From contig NZ_CP088952.1 in assembly GCF_021165955.1 (NCBI RefSeq), forward strand, positions 4,836,001 through 4,900,000: a stretch of DNA of 64,000 bases, written 5' to 3'. Below, piece after piece: positions 23,488 to 31,395 of the stretch (position 1 is the first letter of the stretch; every line of letters begins with the position of its first letter). This stretch comes from Massilia endophytica. GTDB lineage: Bacteria > Pseudomonadota > Gammaproteobacteria > Burkholderiales > Burkholderiaceae_D. The position numbers and the translations under genes are program-made. The notes below the pieces were generated by a model. The model did no database searches and had not been told where the DNA came from. It saw only the letters and a list, made by a program, of their open reading frames with translations.

Positions 23488-25110
23488 TTACATGCGGAAG
23501 ACGCCGAACTTCGTGTCCGGAATCTCCTGGTTGAGGGCTGCGGAGAGGCCAAGGCCCAGCACCATGCGCGTATCGGCCGGGTCGATGATGCCGTCGTCCC
23601 ACAGGCGCGCGCTGGCGTAGTAGGGGTGGCCCTGCTCCTCGTACTGTTCCTTGATGGGCTGCTTGAAGGCCGCTTCCTCTTCCGCGCTCCACTGCCCGCC
23701 CTTGGCCTCGATACCGTCCCGCTTCACGGTCGCCAGCACGGAGGCCGCCTGCTCGCCGCCCATCACGGAGATGCGCGCATTGGGCCACATCCACAGGAAG
23801 CGCGGCGAATAGGCGCGGCCGCACATGCCGTAATTCCCCGCGCCGAAGCTGCCGCCGATGATGACGGTGAACTTGGGCACCGATGCGGTGGCCACGGCCG
23901 TCACCATTTTGGCGCCGTTGCGGGCGATGCCCTCGTTCTCGTACTTGCGGCCCACCATGAAGCCGGTGATGTTCTGCAGGAAGACCAGCGGGATCTTGCG
24001 CTGGCAGCACAGTTCGATGAAGTGCGTGCCCTTCAGCGCCGACTCCGAGAACAGGATGCCGTTGTTGGCGATGATGCCCACCTTCATGCCGTAGATGTGG
24101 GCGAAGCCGCACACCAGCGTGGTGCCGTAGCGCGCCTTGAACTCGTCGAATTCGCTGCCGTCCACGATGCGGGCGATCACTTCGCGGATATCGAAGGGCT
24201 TGCGGGTATCCACGGGGATCACGCCGTACAGTTCTTCCGGCGAATACTTCGGCTCCACGGATTCGCGTACGGGGCCCTGCTGCGGCTTGCGGCGGTTCAG
24301 GTTGGACACGATGGTGCGCGCCATCGACAGCGCATGCGTATCGTTCTGCGCCAGGTGGTCGGCCACGCCGGAGAGGCGCGTATGCACGTCGCCCCCGCCC
24401 AGGTCCTCGGCCGACACCACCTCGCCGGTGGCCGCCTTCACCAGCGGCGGGCCGCCGAGGAAGATGGTGCCTTGTTCCTTGACGATGATGGATTCGTCGC
24501 TCATGGCCGGCACGTAGGCGCCGCCTGCCGTGCAGGAGCCCATCACCACCGCGATCTGCGGGATGCCCTTGGCCGACATATTGGCCTGGTTGTAGAAGAT
24601 GCGGCCGAAGTGGTCGCGGTCGGGGAACACGTCGTCCTGGTTCGGCAGGTTGGCGCCGCCCGAGTCCACGAGGTAAATGCAGGGCAGGTTGTTCTGCTCC
24701 GCGATCTCCTGGGCGCGCAGGTGCTTCTTCACCGTCATGGGGTAGTAGGTGCCGCCCTTCACGGTGGCGTCGTTACACACGATCACGCATTCCTGGCCCG
24801 CCACGCGGCCGATACCGGTGATGACGCCTGCGGAAGGCGCCGCGTCGTTGCCGCTCGCCTCCTTGTACATGCCGTAGGCCGCCAGCTGGGAAAGTTCCAG
24901 GAAGGGCGTGCCCGGATCGAGCAGCATCTGCACACGGTCGCGCGGCAGCAGCTTGCCGCGCGCCACGTGCTTGGCGCTGGCCGCCTCGCCGCCGCCTTCG
25001 GCGATCTTTGCGATCTTCGCCCGCAGGTCGTCCACCACGGCCTGCATGGCGGCGGCATTGGCCTTGAAATCGTCGCTGCGGGGATTGAGCTTGCTCTCGA
25101 TGTGCGCCAT
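23488..25110 (-). CDS. liuB: 3-Methylcrotonyl-CoA carboxylase beta (carboxyltransferase) subunit
   Basis: A 540-residue carboxyltransferase with two crotonase-like halves. It carries family motifs IYLVDSGGANLPNQDDVFPD, MGSCTAGGAYVPAMSDESI, LGGPPLVKAATGE and, in the second half, NITGFMVGRKYENEGIARNG and GGSFGAGNYGMCGRAYSP. These are characteristic of methylcrotonyl-CoA carboxylase beta rather than propionyl-CoA carboxylase. It heads the liuB-liuC-bio-liuD-ghrA-liuE run; ychJ ends 15 bp upstream on the same strand, and a LiuR-type operator lies inside ychJ. Confidence 0.95.
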   Translation of the reverse strand: MAHIESKLNPRSDDFKANAAAMQAVVDDLRAKIAKIAEGGGEAASAKHVARGKLLPRDRVQMLLDPGTPFLELSQLAAYGMYKEASGNDAAPSAGVITGIGRVAGQECVIVCNDATVKGGTYYPMTVKKHLRAQEIAEQNNLPCIYLVDSGGANLPNQDDVFPDRDHFGRIFYNQANMSAKGIPQIAVVMGSCTAGGAYVPAMSDESIIVKEQGTIFLGGPPLVKAATGEVVSAEDLGGGDVHTRLSGVADHLAQNDTHALSMARTIVSNLNRRKPQQGPVRESVEPKYSPEELYGVIPVDTRKPFDIREVIARIVDGSEFDEFKARYGTTLVCGFAHIYGMKVGIIANNGILFSESALKGTHFIELCCQRKIPLVFLQNITGFMVGRKYENEGIARNGAKMVTAVATASVPKFTVIIGGSFGAGNYGMCGRAYSPRFLWMWPNARISVMGGEQAASVLATVKRDGIEAKGGQWSAEEEAAFKQPIKEQYEEQGHPYYASARLWDDGIIDPADTRMVLGLGLSAALNQEIPDTKFGVFRM

Positions 25111-25125
25111 GGTCTCTCTTCTCTC

Positions 25126-25551
25126 TTATTCGGGGAACTGTCCGTCCACGTAATACCAGCGCAGCACGCCGTGCTCGTCGGCCTCGCGCAGGAAGCGGCT
25201 CACCTCGTGCAGGCGCTGACCCTTGCCGCCGATGCGGCAGCGGGCCACGAACTCCACGAAATCCTCGCCTTCATTTACTTTACGTTGACGTAAACGTAAA
25301 GCAGATTTTACCTCAAGTCCCAGCCACTGCAATCGCTCGTCCGGGTTGATGATTTTTTCGGCAGGGCGGGTGGAGGAATGCCAGGTCGCCAGCAGATAGG
25401 GTTCGTTGCCCAGGGTGTAGGCCGTATAGCGCGAGCGCATCAGCTGCTCGGCTGCCTGCGGCACGGTGGCGCCGCTCAGGAAGGGGCCGCAGCAGCTGTC
25501 GAGGGAGGGACCGCCGCAGGGGCAGCCGGCCGGCGTCTTGGACTTGGGCAT
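25126..25551 (-). CDS. ychJ: YchJ family (UPF0225) SEC-C motif protein
   Basis: A 141-residue protein like E. coli YchJ: an N-terminal zinc-binding SEC-C-like motif (CPCGGPSLDSCCG, residues 10-22), then an NTF2-like domain (LMRSRYTAYTLGNEPYLLATW, FVEFVARCRIGGKGQRLHEVSRF, WYYVDGQ). It lacks the second C-terminal SEC-C motif of the E. coli protein. Function unknown. It precedes liuB by 15 bp and may be the first gene of that transcript. A 16-bp LiuR-type operator lies within its coding sequence, where it encodes the LRLRQRK stretch. Confidence 0.88.
   Translation of the reverse strand: MPKSKTPAGCPCGGPSLDSCCGPFLSGATVPQAAEQLMRSRYTAYTLGNEPYLLATWHSSTRPAEKIINPDERLQWLGLEVKSALRLRQRKVNEGEDFVEFVARCRIGGKGQRLHEVSRFLREADEHGVLRWYYVDGQFPE
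25279..25294. promoter_or_regulatory. LiuR-type operator inside ychJ
   Basis: TTTACGTTGACGTAAA has perfect 7-bp arms around a 2-bp centre. A further CGTAAA follows directly. Positions 25282-25307 match 61161-61186 upstream of liuA at 25 of 26 bases. It is 169-184 bp upstream of the liuB ATG. I see no convincing -10 element on the minus strand beside it. Confidence 0.7.
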
Positions 25552-25704
25552 GGGGATGCGAAAGAAGCAAAGTTCGCATTATCCGCCATTCCGGCAGTTC
25601 GGGTCAGGCAGCCGGGCCAAAACAGCGTGGCGCATAGTTGACTCAGCGTAACTCAATTTTCGGGCGAGGTCTTAGCATGAAGCTTTCCCAAGACGGAGAT
25701 CGCC

Positions 25705-26076
25705 ATGCCTTACATCGCAAGAGGCAGCTTCACGGAGCAAACTGGGGCTTTCGGCAACGGACAATGTGTCGCCCTCGTACGCGCGCTAACGGGCGCGCCT
25801 CCATCCCCTACCTGGCGGGAGGGTAACAGGCTCGTCGATTTGCTCGAGGCTAATATCCTTATTCCATCGGGCACAGCTATCGCCACATTTACACGGGAGC
25901 GCTACCCGAACCTATCGCACGGCAATCACGCCGCCATTTTCATTCGTTGGGTAGCAAATGGGATGGAGGTATTTCATCAATGGAAGGGACGGGCGCCGCA
26001 CAAGACTGTGCTCTATTTCGGCCGGAAGCAAGCGCAGGCGTTTATGCGCGCCGAACATTACTCCGTCATCAAATGA
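25705..26076 (+). CDS. BPSL0067 family protein, probable peptidoglycan amidase effector
   Basis: A 123-residue NlpC/P60-like cysteine peptidase of the BPSL0067 family. The candidate catalytic Cys21 is in AFGNGQCVALVRALTG and the candidate His75 in SHGNHAAIFI. Members without a signal peptide are thought to be delivered by type VI secretion and to cut cell-wall peptides; no secretion gene is in the window, so delivery is inferred. Its stop overlaps the next start by four bases (ATGA, 26073-26076), typical of effector-immunity pairs. Confidence 0.78.
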   Translation: MPYIARGSFTEQTGAFGNGQCVALVRALTGAPPSPTWREGNRLVDLLEANILIPSGTAIATFTRERYPNLSHGNHAAIFIRWVANGMEVFHQWKGRAPHKTVLYFGRKQAQAFMRAEHYSVIK

Positions 26077-26477
26077 AGAGGGCAGCCGCTTTGTTGTTGG
26101 GGGCACTGGCGCTGAGCGCTGCTTCGGCAGGCCAACGTGCTTGCCCGGCGGTAGCGCCAGCGGACTGGAAGGTTGGCGGAAAGCCGCTGGAGTCTGTGCG
26201 CGTCATTTCCTATCCAGCCAGCGAAACGCCCGGCCAGGACCGCGACTATTACGCAGCGCCCCCATGGAGCGAACGTGAGGAGTCTGGATATATCTACCAG
26301 ACCTGGCACATGAATGGAGATGCGCCCGACTTCAGATACGAGGTGGACTGCATCTACTCAGGCATTGCCCGCTATGTCAGTCTCGATGTGAGCGGCACGC
26401 GTCAATGCACCGCGCGCTGGCGGGCTCGGCGCGACCATGGCGTGGTCGCGCGCAGCTTGAGCTTCTCATGCAACTAG
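26073..26477 (+). CDS. STY0301 family protein, probable periplasmic immunity partner
   Basis: A 134-residue protein with a clean signal peptide (MKRAAALLLGALALSAASAG), then a cysteine-containing domain (CPAVAPADWKVGGKPLESV; VDCIYSG; TRQCTARW; ending SFSCN) like the STY0301 family. STY0301 proteins are encoded next to BPSL0067-type proteins in other genomes, and a periplasmic location suits an inhibitor that guards the cell's own wall. Four-base overlap with the upstream effector gene. It ends 16 bp from the convergent dadA gene. Confidence 0.72.
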   Translation: MKRAAALLLGALALSAASAGQRACPAVAPADWKVGGKPLESVRVISYPASETPGQDRDYYAAPPWSEREESGYIYQTWHMNGDAPDFRYEVDCIYSGIARYVSLDVSGTRQCTARWRARRDHGVVARSLSFSCN

Positions 26478-26493
26478 CTTCGGGCGCCCACCA

Positions 26494-27750
26494 TCAGCGG
26501 CGGTAGCCCAGGCAGTCGAGGGCGAAGGGGGCGCCCTTGCCGGTCATGAGGTCGGCCAGGATGGAGGCGGTGCCGCAGGCGAAGGTGAAGCCCAGGGGGC
26601 CGTGGCCCACGTTCAGCCACAGGTTGGGATACTGCGTGGCGCCGATGATGGGCGCGCTGTTCGGCGTGGCGGGACGCAGGCCTGCCCAGGATTCGGCCTG
26701 GCCGTAGTCGGCTGCCGTGGGCATGGTCTCGCGCGCCAGCCGGGTCAGGCCCGCGATGCGGCGCTCGTCGATGCCGGTGTCCTCGCCCACCATGTCCACC
26801 ATGGCGGCCACCCGTAGGTTCCCGCCGATGCGGGCGTACAGGGTCTTGCGTTCGAAGTCGGTCACGCTGATTTCGGGCGCCGTGTGCTCGGCGCGGATGG
26901 GCGCCGTCAGGCTGTAGCCCTTCAGGGGATAGAGCGGCAGGCTGATGTCCGCCGTTTCGGCCAGGTTGCGGCTCTGGATGCCCGCGGCCAGCACGAAATG
27001 GTCGCCGCCCACCCAGCCCGATTCCGTATGGATGGCCGAGACCTTGCCGTTTTCGCAGAAGATGGCCTGGGCCTCGGCATGCACGACGCCCTGGAAGCGG
27101 GGATGGGCGCGCAGGCGCTTTTCCAGCGCCAGGCAGAAGGCGTGGCAGTCGGCCACCGCCTCGCCGCTGTTGAAGATGCCGCCCGCCAGCGAAGGCGCCA
27201 GCTGGGCCAGCGCCGGCTCCATGCGCGCCGTTTCCTCGCCGTTCAGCACCTGCCGTTTGCTGGAGGACTCGGGACGGGCCACGGCCGCATCGAACACTTT
27301 CTTCGAACGGTAGACCACGAGCTTGCCCGCGTCGCGCCAGGAGAATTCGGAAAGAGGAAGATTCAGTTCCAGCTGCTGCATGGACTTGCGGCTCAGCTCG
27401 CCAAGCTCCAGCAGCTTGGCGGTGGTGCGGCGGTTGTCGGCCGCATTGCAGTTGGCGAGGAACTGCAGCAGCCAGCGCCACTGGCGCGGATCGGCTTCCA
27501 GCTTGAAGCGCAGGGGGCCGTCCTCCTGGAACATCCACTGCAGGGCCTTCAGAGGCACGCCGGCATCGGCCAGGGGGGAGACATAGCGATAGCTGAGCTG
27601 GCCGCCATTGCGGTAGCTGGCGGCGCTGCCCACCGTGGGCGCCCTCTCCAGCAGGGTGACCTTGTAGCCCGCTTCCAGCAGCCACCAGGCCGACGTCAGG
27701 CCTACGACACCGCCACCGATCACCACCACTTGCTGTGCTTCTTGCTGCAT
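26494..27750 (-). CDS. dadA: D-amino acid dehydrogenase small subunit-like FAD oxidoreductase
   Basis: A 418-residue FAD-dependent enzyme of the DadA family. The dinucleotide-binding motif VVVIGGGVVGLTSAWWL is at the N-terminus; ASYRNGGQLSYRYVSPLA, YPLKGYSLTAPI, SWAGLRPATPNSAPIIG and NVGHGPLGFTFACGT are family signatures. DadA oxidises D-amino acids, mainly D-alanine, to keto acids at the inner membrane, so it could use D-Ala freed during wall turnover. ATG 27750 is chosen; a GTG at 27789 is an alternative. No alanine racemase gene is adjacent. Confidence 0.9.
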   Translation of the reverse strand: MQQEAQQVVVIGGGVVGLTSAWWLLEAGYKVTLLERAPTVGSAASYRNGGQLSYRYVSPLADAGVPLKALQWMFQEDGPLRFKLEADPRQWRWLLQFLANCNAADNRRTTAKLLELGELSRKSMQQLELNLPLSEFSWRDAGKLVVYRSKKVFDAAVARPESSSKRQVLNGEETARMEPALAQLAPSLAGGIFNSGEAVADCHAFCLALEKRLRAHPRFQGVVHAEAQAIFCENGKVSAIHTESGWVGGDHFVLAAGIQSRNLAETADISLPLYPLKGYSLTAPIRAEHTAPEISVTDFERKTLYARIGGNLRVAAMVDMVGEDTGIDERRIAGLTRLARETMPTAADYGQAESWAGLRPATPNSAPIIGATQYPNLWLNVGHGPLGFTFACGTASILADLMTGKGAPFALDCLGYRR

Positions 27751-27879
27751 TGCGCCTCGCTTCTGGGGTTCCGTTGGAACCGTTTTCACTCGATCGGACA
27801 GCTTAAAGGCCAGCTTGTCCCGGGCGCCAATGAATCGTCGTGCACAGCATATAACCTTTGGTCATGCCGCCGGGTGGTA

Positions 27880-29217
27880 TCAGTCCACTTTGCCCAGGAT
27901 GGCGCGGCGGTAGAGGGCGTTCAGGATCAGCTCCTCGGAGCGCGTGTGGGCCGAGAAGGCGCCGGGGCGCTGGTCCGGGTCGGTGCCGAAGCCGCCGATC
28001 AGGGAGACCATGCCGTTGCCGTTCTGCAGATCGACCACGAAGGTGGAGATCAGGCCGTAGGCCTCGCCCAGGTGGCCCACCGCGCTGAAGCCGCCCCCTT
28101 CCACCAGGCGGTTGCCAACGCCGGGCTCGTCCGGGAAGCGCTGCGTGCCCAGGCCCCAGCTGTGGTAGAGGCCGTTGAGCGTGTCGCCGTTCTTGCCGTT
28201 GTAGCGCCACTGTTCCTGGAACATCAGGGCCAGGGTTTCGGGCTTGAGGAAGACCTTGCCCTCGTGCCTGCCTTTGTTGATCAGCATGAGCATCACCTTG
28301 CCCATGTCCGGCGCGGAGATGCGCAGCCCGCCCGTCGGGCTGAAGAGGGTTGCGTTCGTGCCCGGCACATAGGACGCCAATCTCGCTGGCGGCGAGGGCG
28401 GCTTCACGCCGAAGTCGTCCACCTGGGCGATCCAGGGACCGGCTGGGTTCCAGATCTCGGTATCCGTGGTGCGGCGGCGGTAGAGCGTGGACGTGTCCGC
28501 CACTTCGGCCGGGCTGAAGGCGGAGGTGTTGTAGCCGCCGCGCAGGCCCAGCGGGTTCAGCAGCAGGCGCCGCATCAGGAGGTCGAAGCGCTCGCCCGTC
28601 ACCTTTTCCATCACGGTGCCGATCACGCCCCAGCCCAGGTTGCTGTAGGTGAAGTAGTCGCCCGGTCCCGCATTGCGCGCCCACATCTCGCCCTTGCCAT
28701 GGCGGGCGCCGCCCGGGACCAGCACGTCCTTCAACGCGGTATCCGTGCCCCAGGAATAGCCCGCGTCGTCGCGCAGGGAAGCGGTGTGGCTCAGCACCTG
28801 GCGCAGGGTGACGGCCCGATCGGGGAAGTGCGGATTGCGCACCGTAAAGCCCAGGTAGCCGGAGATGTCCGCATCCAGGTCGATTTTGCCTTCTTCCACC
28901 AGGCGCATGAGGCCCAGGGTGGTCATCATCTTGGAAATGGAGGCGATGCGGAACATGGTGGCGGCCGTGACCGGCTCGGCCTTGCCGTGACCCGTGGTGT
29001 CGATGCGGCGCAGGCCGAACTGCTGCTGATAGCTCACCTTGCCGTCCCGGATGGCCAGGACGGACAGCCCGCTTAGCGGGTGCTGGGCATCGTTGACGAC
29101 GGCCGCCAGTTCGCGGTCGAGGAGGGCGGAAGGCGAGGCGCCGCCATCGGCCGCCATCACATGGTTCACACTGCCCAGCAGTAATGCGCCCAACAGCGCG
29201 CCCAGTCGGTAAGCCAT
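27880..29217 (-). CDS. Serine hydrolase, class C beta-lactamase fold, exported
   Basis: A 445-residue protein with a signal peptide (to about residue 22) and a class C beta-lactamase/esterase/DD-peptidase fold. The nucleophile motif is ASISKMM (Ser93, Lys96), the second motif YSN at 191-193, and the C-terminal HLGEAYGLISTF region holds the third-motif strand. Substrate is uncertain: esterase, D-aminopeptidase or lactamase are all possible, and true AmpC features are absent. A GAGGAGG just ahead of ATG 29217 fixes the start. Confidence 0.8.
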   Translation of the reverse strand: MAYRLGALLGALLLGSVNHVMAADGGASPSALLDRELAAVVNDAQHPLSGLSVLAIRDGKVSYQQQFGLRRIDTTGHGKAEPVTAATMFRIASISKMMTTLGLMRLVEEGKIDLDADISGYLGFTVRNPHFPDRAVTLRQVLSHTASLRDDAGYSWGTDTALKDVLVPGGARHGKGEMWARNAGPGDYFTYSNLGWGVIGTVMEKVTGERFDLLMRRLLLNPLGLRGGYNTSAFSPAEVADTSTLYRRRTTDTEIWNPAGPWIAQVDDFGVKPPSPPARLASYVPGTNATLFSPTGGLRISAPDMGKVMLMLINKGRHEGKVFLKPETLALMFQEQWRYNGKNGDTLNGLYHSWGLGTQRFPDEPGVGNRLVEGGGFSAVGHLGEAYGLISTFVVDLQNGNGMVSLIGGFGTDPDQRPGAFSAHTRSEELILNALYRRAILGKVD

Positions 29218-29373
29218 CACTTCCTCCTCATGTTTTTGCGCCAAGCATACGGGCGCGGTTGGCGGCCATCCAATGAAAACTGATTATCCAGGCATAACCG
29301 GTCCCTATGCCATGGTGACAATTCTGGGACATTTTGCAGACCAATTGCCCCAAAACAAAAGAAATGTCCTGCC

Positions 29374-29379
29374 TATAAT
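29374..29379 (+). promoter_or_regulatory. Candidate -10 element for the first paralogue
   Basis: A perfect TATAAT lies 37 bp ahead of ATG 29417 in an AT-rich stretch of the divergent gap. No good -35 hexamer is visible at the usual spacing. Confidence 0.35.
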
Positions 29380-29416
29380 TTCATCATTCCAAAACCACTT
29401 CCTCCAAGAGACCACC

Positions 29417-29812
29417 ATGCAAGCACAACAGCAACAGGAAAACCCCGTTCTGGCCGGCTTCGAACCGCGCGAAGGGTGGGAAATGATGGACGCCGTGCAG
29501 CACCCTTCCGGTGATACCACTGTGGTCCTGGGCGACGGCTGCATCATGCGCCTGCTGCGCATCGACAGCACGGGCGCGGTGCTGAAGAAATCCGATTTCC
29601 GCGATCCGCGCGAAAGCACCGCCATCTCGGCCCGCGTGCTGCGTGGCGCGGTGCGCCTGCGCGCCATCGGCGAAGCCGTGACCATGGTCCTGCGCGCCAA
29701 CAGCAGCGCCGTCATGGTCTACCGCCTGACCTTCTGCCTGGCCAAGGGCTACAAGAAACTGTGGGGCAGCCTGGTCAAGCCCGGCATGTACCGCGACGCG
29801 CTGCGCGCCTGA
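29417..29812 (+). CDS. Unknown protein, first member of a tandem paralogous pair
   Basis: A 131-residue cytosolic protein of no family I recognise. It shares a clear core with the next gene: EGWEMMDAVQHPSGDTTVVL, then MRLLRIDSTGAVLKKSDF, VRLRAIGEAVTMVLR and YRLTFCLAKGYKKLWGSLV. The VRLRAIGEAVTMVLR segment is identical between the two. The mix of short beta strands suggests a small beta-rich domain. ATG 29417 follows an AAGAG ribosome site. A strong terminator separates the genes, so each has its own transcript. Confidence 0.65.
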   Translation: MQAQQQQENPVLAGFEPREGWEMMDAVQHPSGDTTVVLGDGCIMRLLRIDSTGAVLKKSDFRDPRESTAISARVLRGAVRLRAIGEAVTMVLRANSSAVMVYRLTFCLAKGYKKLWGSLVKPGMYRDALRA

Positions 29813-29832
29813 GCGCCGGCCGCGCCGCACGA

Positions 29833-29867
29833 AGGGCTGGACCGCAAAGGTCCGGCCCTTTTGTTTT
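29833..29867 (+). terminator. Rho-independent terminator between the paralogues
   Basis: An 11-bp stem (AGGGCTGGACC, 29833-29843; GGTCCGGCCCT, 29849-29859; one T-G pair) with loop GCAAA is followed by TTTTGTTTTT. It lies 21 bp after the stop of the first paralogue. Confidence 0.9.
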
Positions 29868-29983
29868 TGGGCGGCGGCAGATGGCGACAATTTCTGTACA
29901 AAGGCTTACCAAAAGCCGAAGGATGACCGAGGGTTATTTCTTAGAATCAACTCATAGAAGTGTTTTGTTACTGGAGTTGCGCC

Positions 29984-30439
29984 ATGCATGCCACCAAGCC
30001 GTCCCTGTTTTCCCGCCTCAGCGCCCCGCCCCCCGCAGCGCCCTTCACGCCGCCGGAAGGCTGGTCCCTGATCGATACGGCCGTCCACCCGTCGGGGGAA
30101 ACGACCATCGTGCTGGGCAACGGCGAAGTGGTGCGCCTGCTGCGCCTGAACCGTCTGGGCAAGGTGCTGCGCCAGACCGAATTCAGCCAGGACACGGGCC
30201 ACACCGACCTGACGGACCAGGTGGACCCGGCCGATGCGGCCCAGCCCGCCCCGCGCCGCTTCCGCGACGCCGTGCGCCTGCGCGCCATCGGCGAGGCGGT
30301 GACCATGGTGCTGCGCACCGGCCGCAACGGCGTGCTGGTCTACCGCCTCAGCTACTGCGTGGTGCACGGCTACAAGCAGCTGTGGCGCACCCTCGTCAAC
30401 ATGGGGCGCCGCAGTGGCGACACGGGTGCCCCGCAGTAA
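29984..30439 (+). CDS. Unknown protein, second member of a tandem paralogous pair
   Basis: A 151-residue paralogue of the preceding gene: EGWSLIDTAVHPSGETTIVL, VRLLRLNRLGKVLRQTEF, VRLRAIGEAVTMVLR, YRLSYCVVHGYKQLWRTLV. It differs by an N-terminal Pro-rich tail (about 20 residues) and an insert rich in Asp, Ala and Pro (about 78-96) between the two conserved halves. ATG 29984 follows CTGGAG. Function unknown; the strict conservation of the central motif suggests selection on both copies. Confidence 0.65.
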   Translation: MHATKPSLFSRLSAPPPAAPFTPPEGWSLIDTAVHPSGETTIVLGNGEVVRLLRLNRLGKVLRQTEFSQDTGHTDLTDQVDPADAAQPAPRRFRDAVRLRAIGEAVTMVLRTGRNGVLVYRLSYCVVHGYKQLWRTLVNMGRRSGDTGAPQ

Positions 30440-30511
30440 TCGCATAGCCCTACGTTATGCCTTCCCAGCAACTTTTCATGTAGGCGGGCCGCAGCGCGGA
30501 TTCTTCATCCC

Positions 30512-30521
30512 TATTACACTG
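30512..30521 (+). promoter_or_regulatory. Motif shared with the murQ upstream region
   Basis: TATTACACTG occurs here 20 bp before the GntR start and again at 31354-31363 ahead of murQ. It could be a shared -10 region or part of a GntR recognition site. Ten bases alone are weak evidence. Confidence 0.3.
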
Positions 30522-30541
30522 TGCATGATAGGAGGATGGGA

Positions 30542-31282
30542 ATGAGCCATAACAGCGTGGAGCCCAGCAGCGAAGTTAGCGATAATTCGCCGCTGTACAT
30601 GCAGATAGCGCGGAAATTGATCGACGACGTGCGTACCGGACGGTACCAGGTCGATCAGGCCCTGCCGTCTGAGCGCACGCTGTCGGAACAGCTCAATGTT
30701 TCGCGCGTCACGGCCCGCAAGGCCATCGACCAGCTGGTCGAGCAGGGCCTGGTGGTGCGCCGCCGAGGCTCAGGCAACTATATTGCCCCGCGCATCGAGC
30801 AGCCTCTCTCCAACCTCTCCAGCTTTTCCGAGCAGCTGCAGCAGCGGGGCTACCAGCCCAGCTCGCGCTGGCTCAAGCGCGCCGTCGTCACGGCAGGTAC
30901 GGAAGAGCAGCTGAGCCTGGGCCTTTCGCCCAACAGCAAGGTGGCCCGCCTCGAACGCCTGCGCCTGGCGGACGAGATGGTGATGGCCTACGAGGTCAGC
31001 GTGCTGCCGTTTTCGGTGGTGCCGCGGCCGGAAGAGATCGGCGACTCGCTCTACAAATTCCTGGAAGCCTCGGGCAAGGTGCCCGCGCGCGCCCTGCAGC
31101 ATATCCGCGCCATGAATGCCTCGGCCGAGCTGGCCCGCCAGCTCGACGTGCCGGAAGGCCAGGCCGTTCTCTTCATTACCCGCATCGCCTACCTGGAAAG
31201 CGGCGAGGCGGTGGAGCTCACGCACTCCTACTGCCGCAGCGACCACTACGACTTCGTCGCCGAGATGCGCCGCGGCGCCTGA
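30542..31282 (+). CDS. GntR-family regulator with UTRA domain (HutC/NagR type)
   Basis: A 246-residue regulator. The N-terminal winged helix-turn-helix is SPLYMQIARKLIDDV through LPSERTLSEQLNVSRVTARKAI and VVRRRGSGNYIAP. The C-terminal UTRA effector domain (from about residue 90) has LERLRLADEMVMAYEVSVLP and VLFITRIAYLESGEAVELTHSYCR. HutC/NagR-type regulators respond to sugar phosphates such as GlcNAc-6-P; next to murQ, a muropeptide-derived sugar phosphate is the likely ligand, by inference. AGGAGG at 30530-30535 favours ATG 30542 over ATG 30536. Confidence 0.9.
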   Translation: MSHNSVEPSSEVSDNSPLYMQIARKLIDDVRTGRYQVDQALPSERTLSEQLNVSRVTARKAIDQLVEQGLVVRRRGSGNYIAPRIEQPLSNLSSFSEQLQQRGYQPSSRWLKRAVVTAGTEEQLSLGLSPNSKVARLERLRLADEMVMAYEVSVLPFSVVPRPEEIGDSLYKFLEASGKVPARALQHIRAMNASAELARQLDVPEGQAVLFITRIAYLESGEAVELTHSYCRSDHYDFVAEMRRGA

Positions 31283-31353
31283 CCTTCGGTCAGCAACATA
31301 ACTTTACGGAATGCCCGCGCGCCTTCCTTTCATGGGCCCTCGGCCAGATTTGG

Positions 31354-31363
31354 TATTACACTG
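31354..31363 (+). promoter_or_regulatory. Motif ahead of murQ shared with the GntR promoter region
   Basis: Second copy of TATTACACTG, 33 bp before the murQ ATG and flanked by TTGG and GTTTGGTC. It is a possible binding site for the upstream GntR regulator. Confidence 0.3.
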
Positions 31364-31395
31364 GTTTGGTCGTATCCAGAATATCAAGATTGGCG

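Noticed and set aside
21201..23534. A 777-codon plus-strand frame over bioA and liuC
   Set aside because: It is a shadow frame; both minus-strand genes have intact catalytic motifs.
27880..29217. AmpC beta-lactamase
   Set aside because: SxxK and YSN are present, but the typical class C KTG context is not and the protein is about 60 residues too long. Kept as a generic serine hydrolase.
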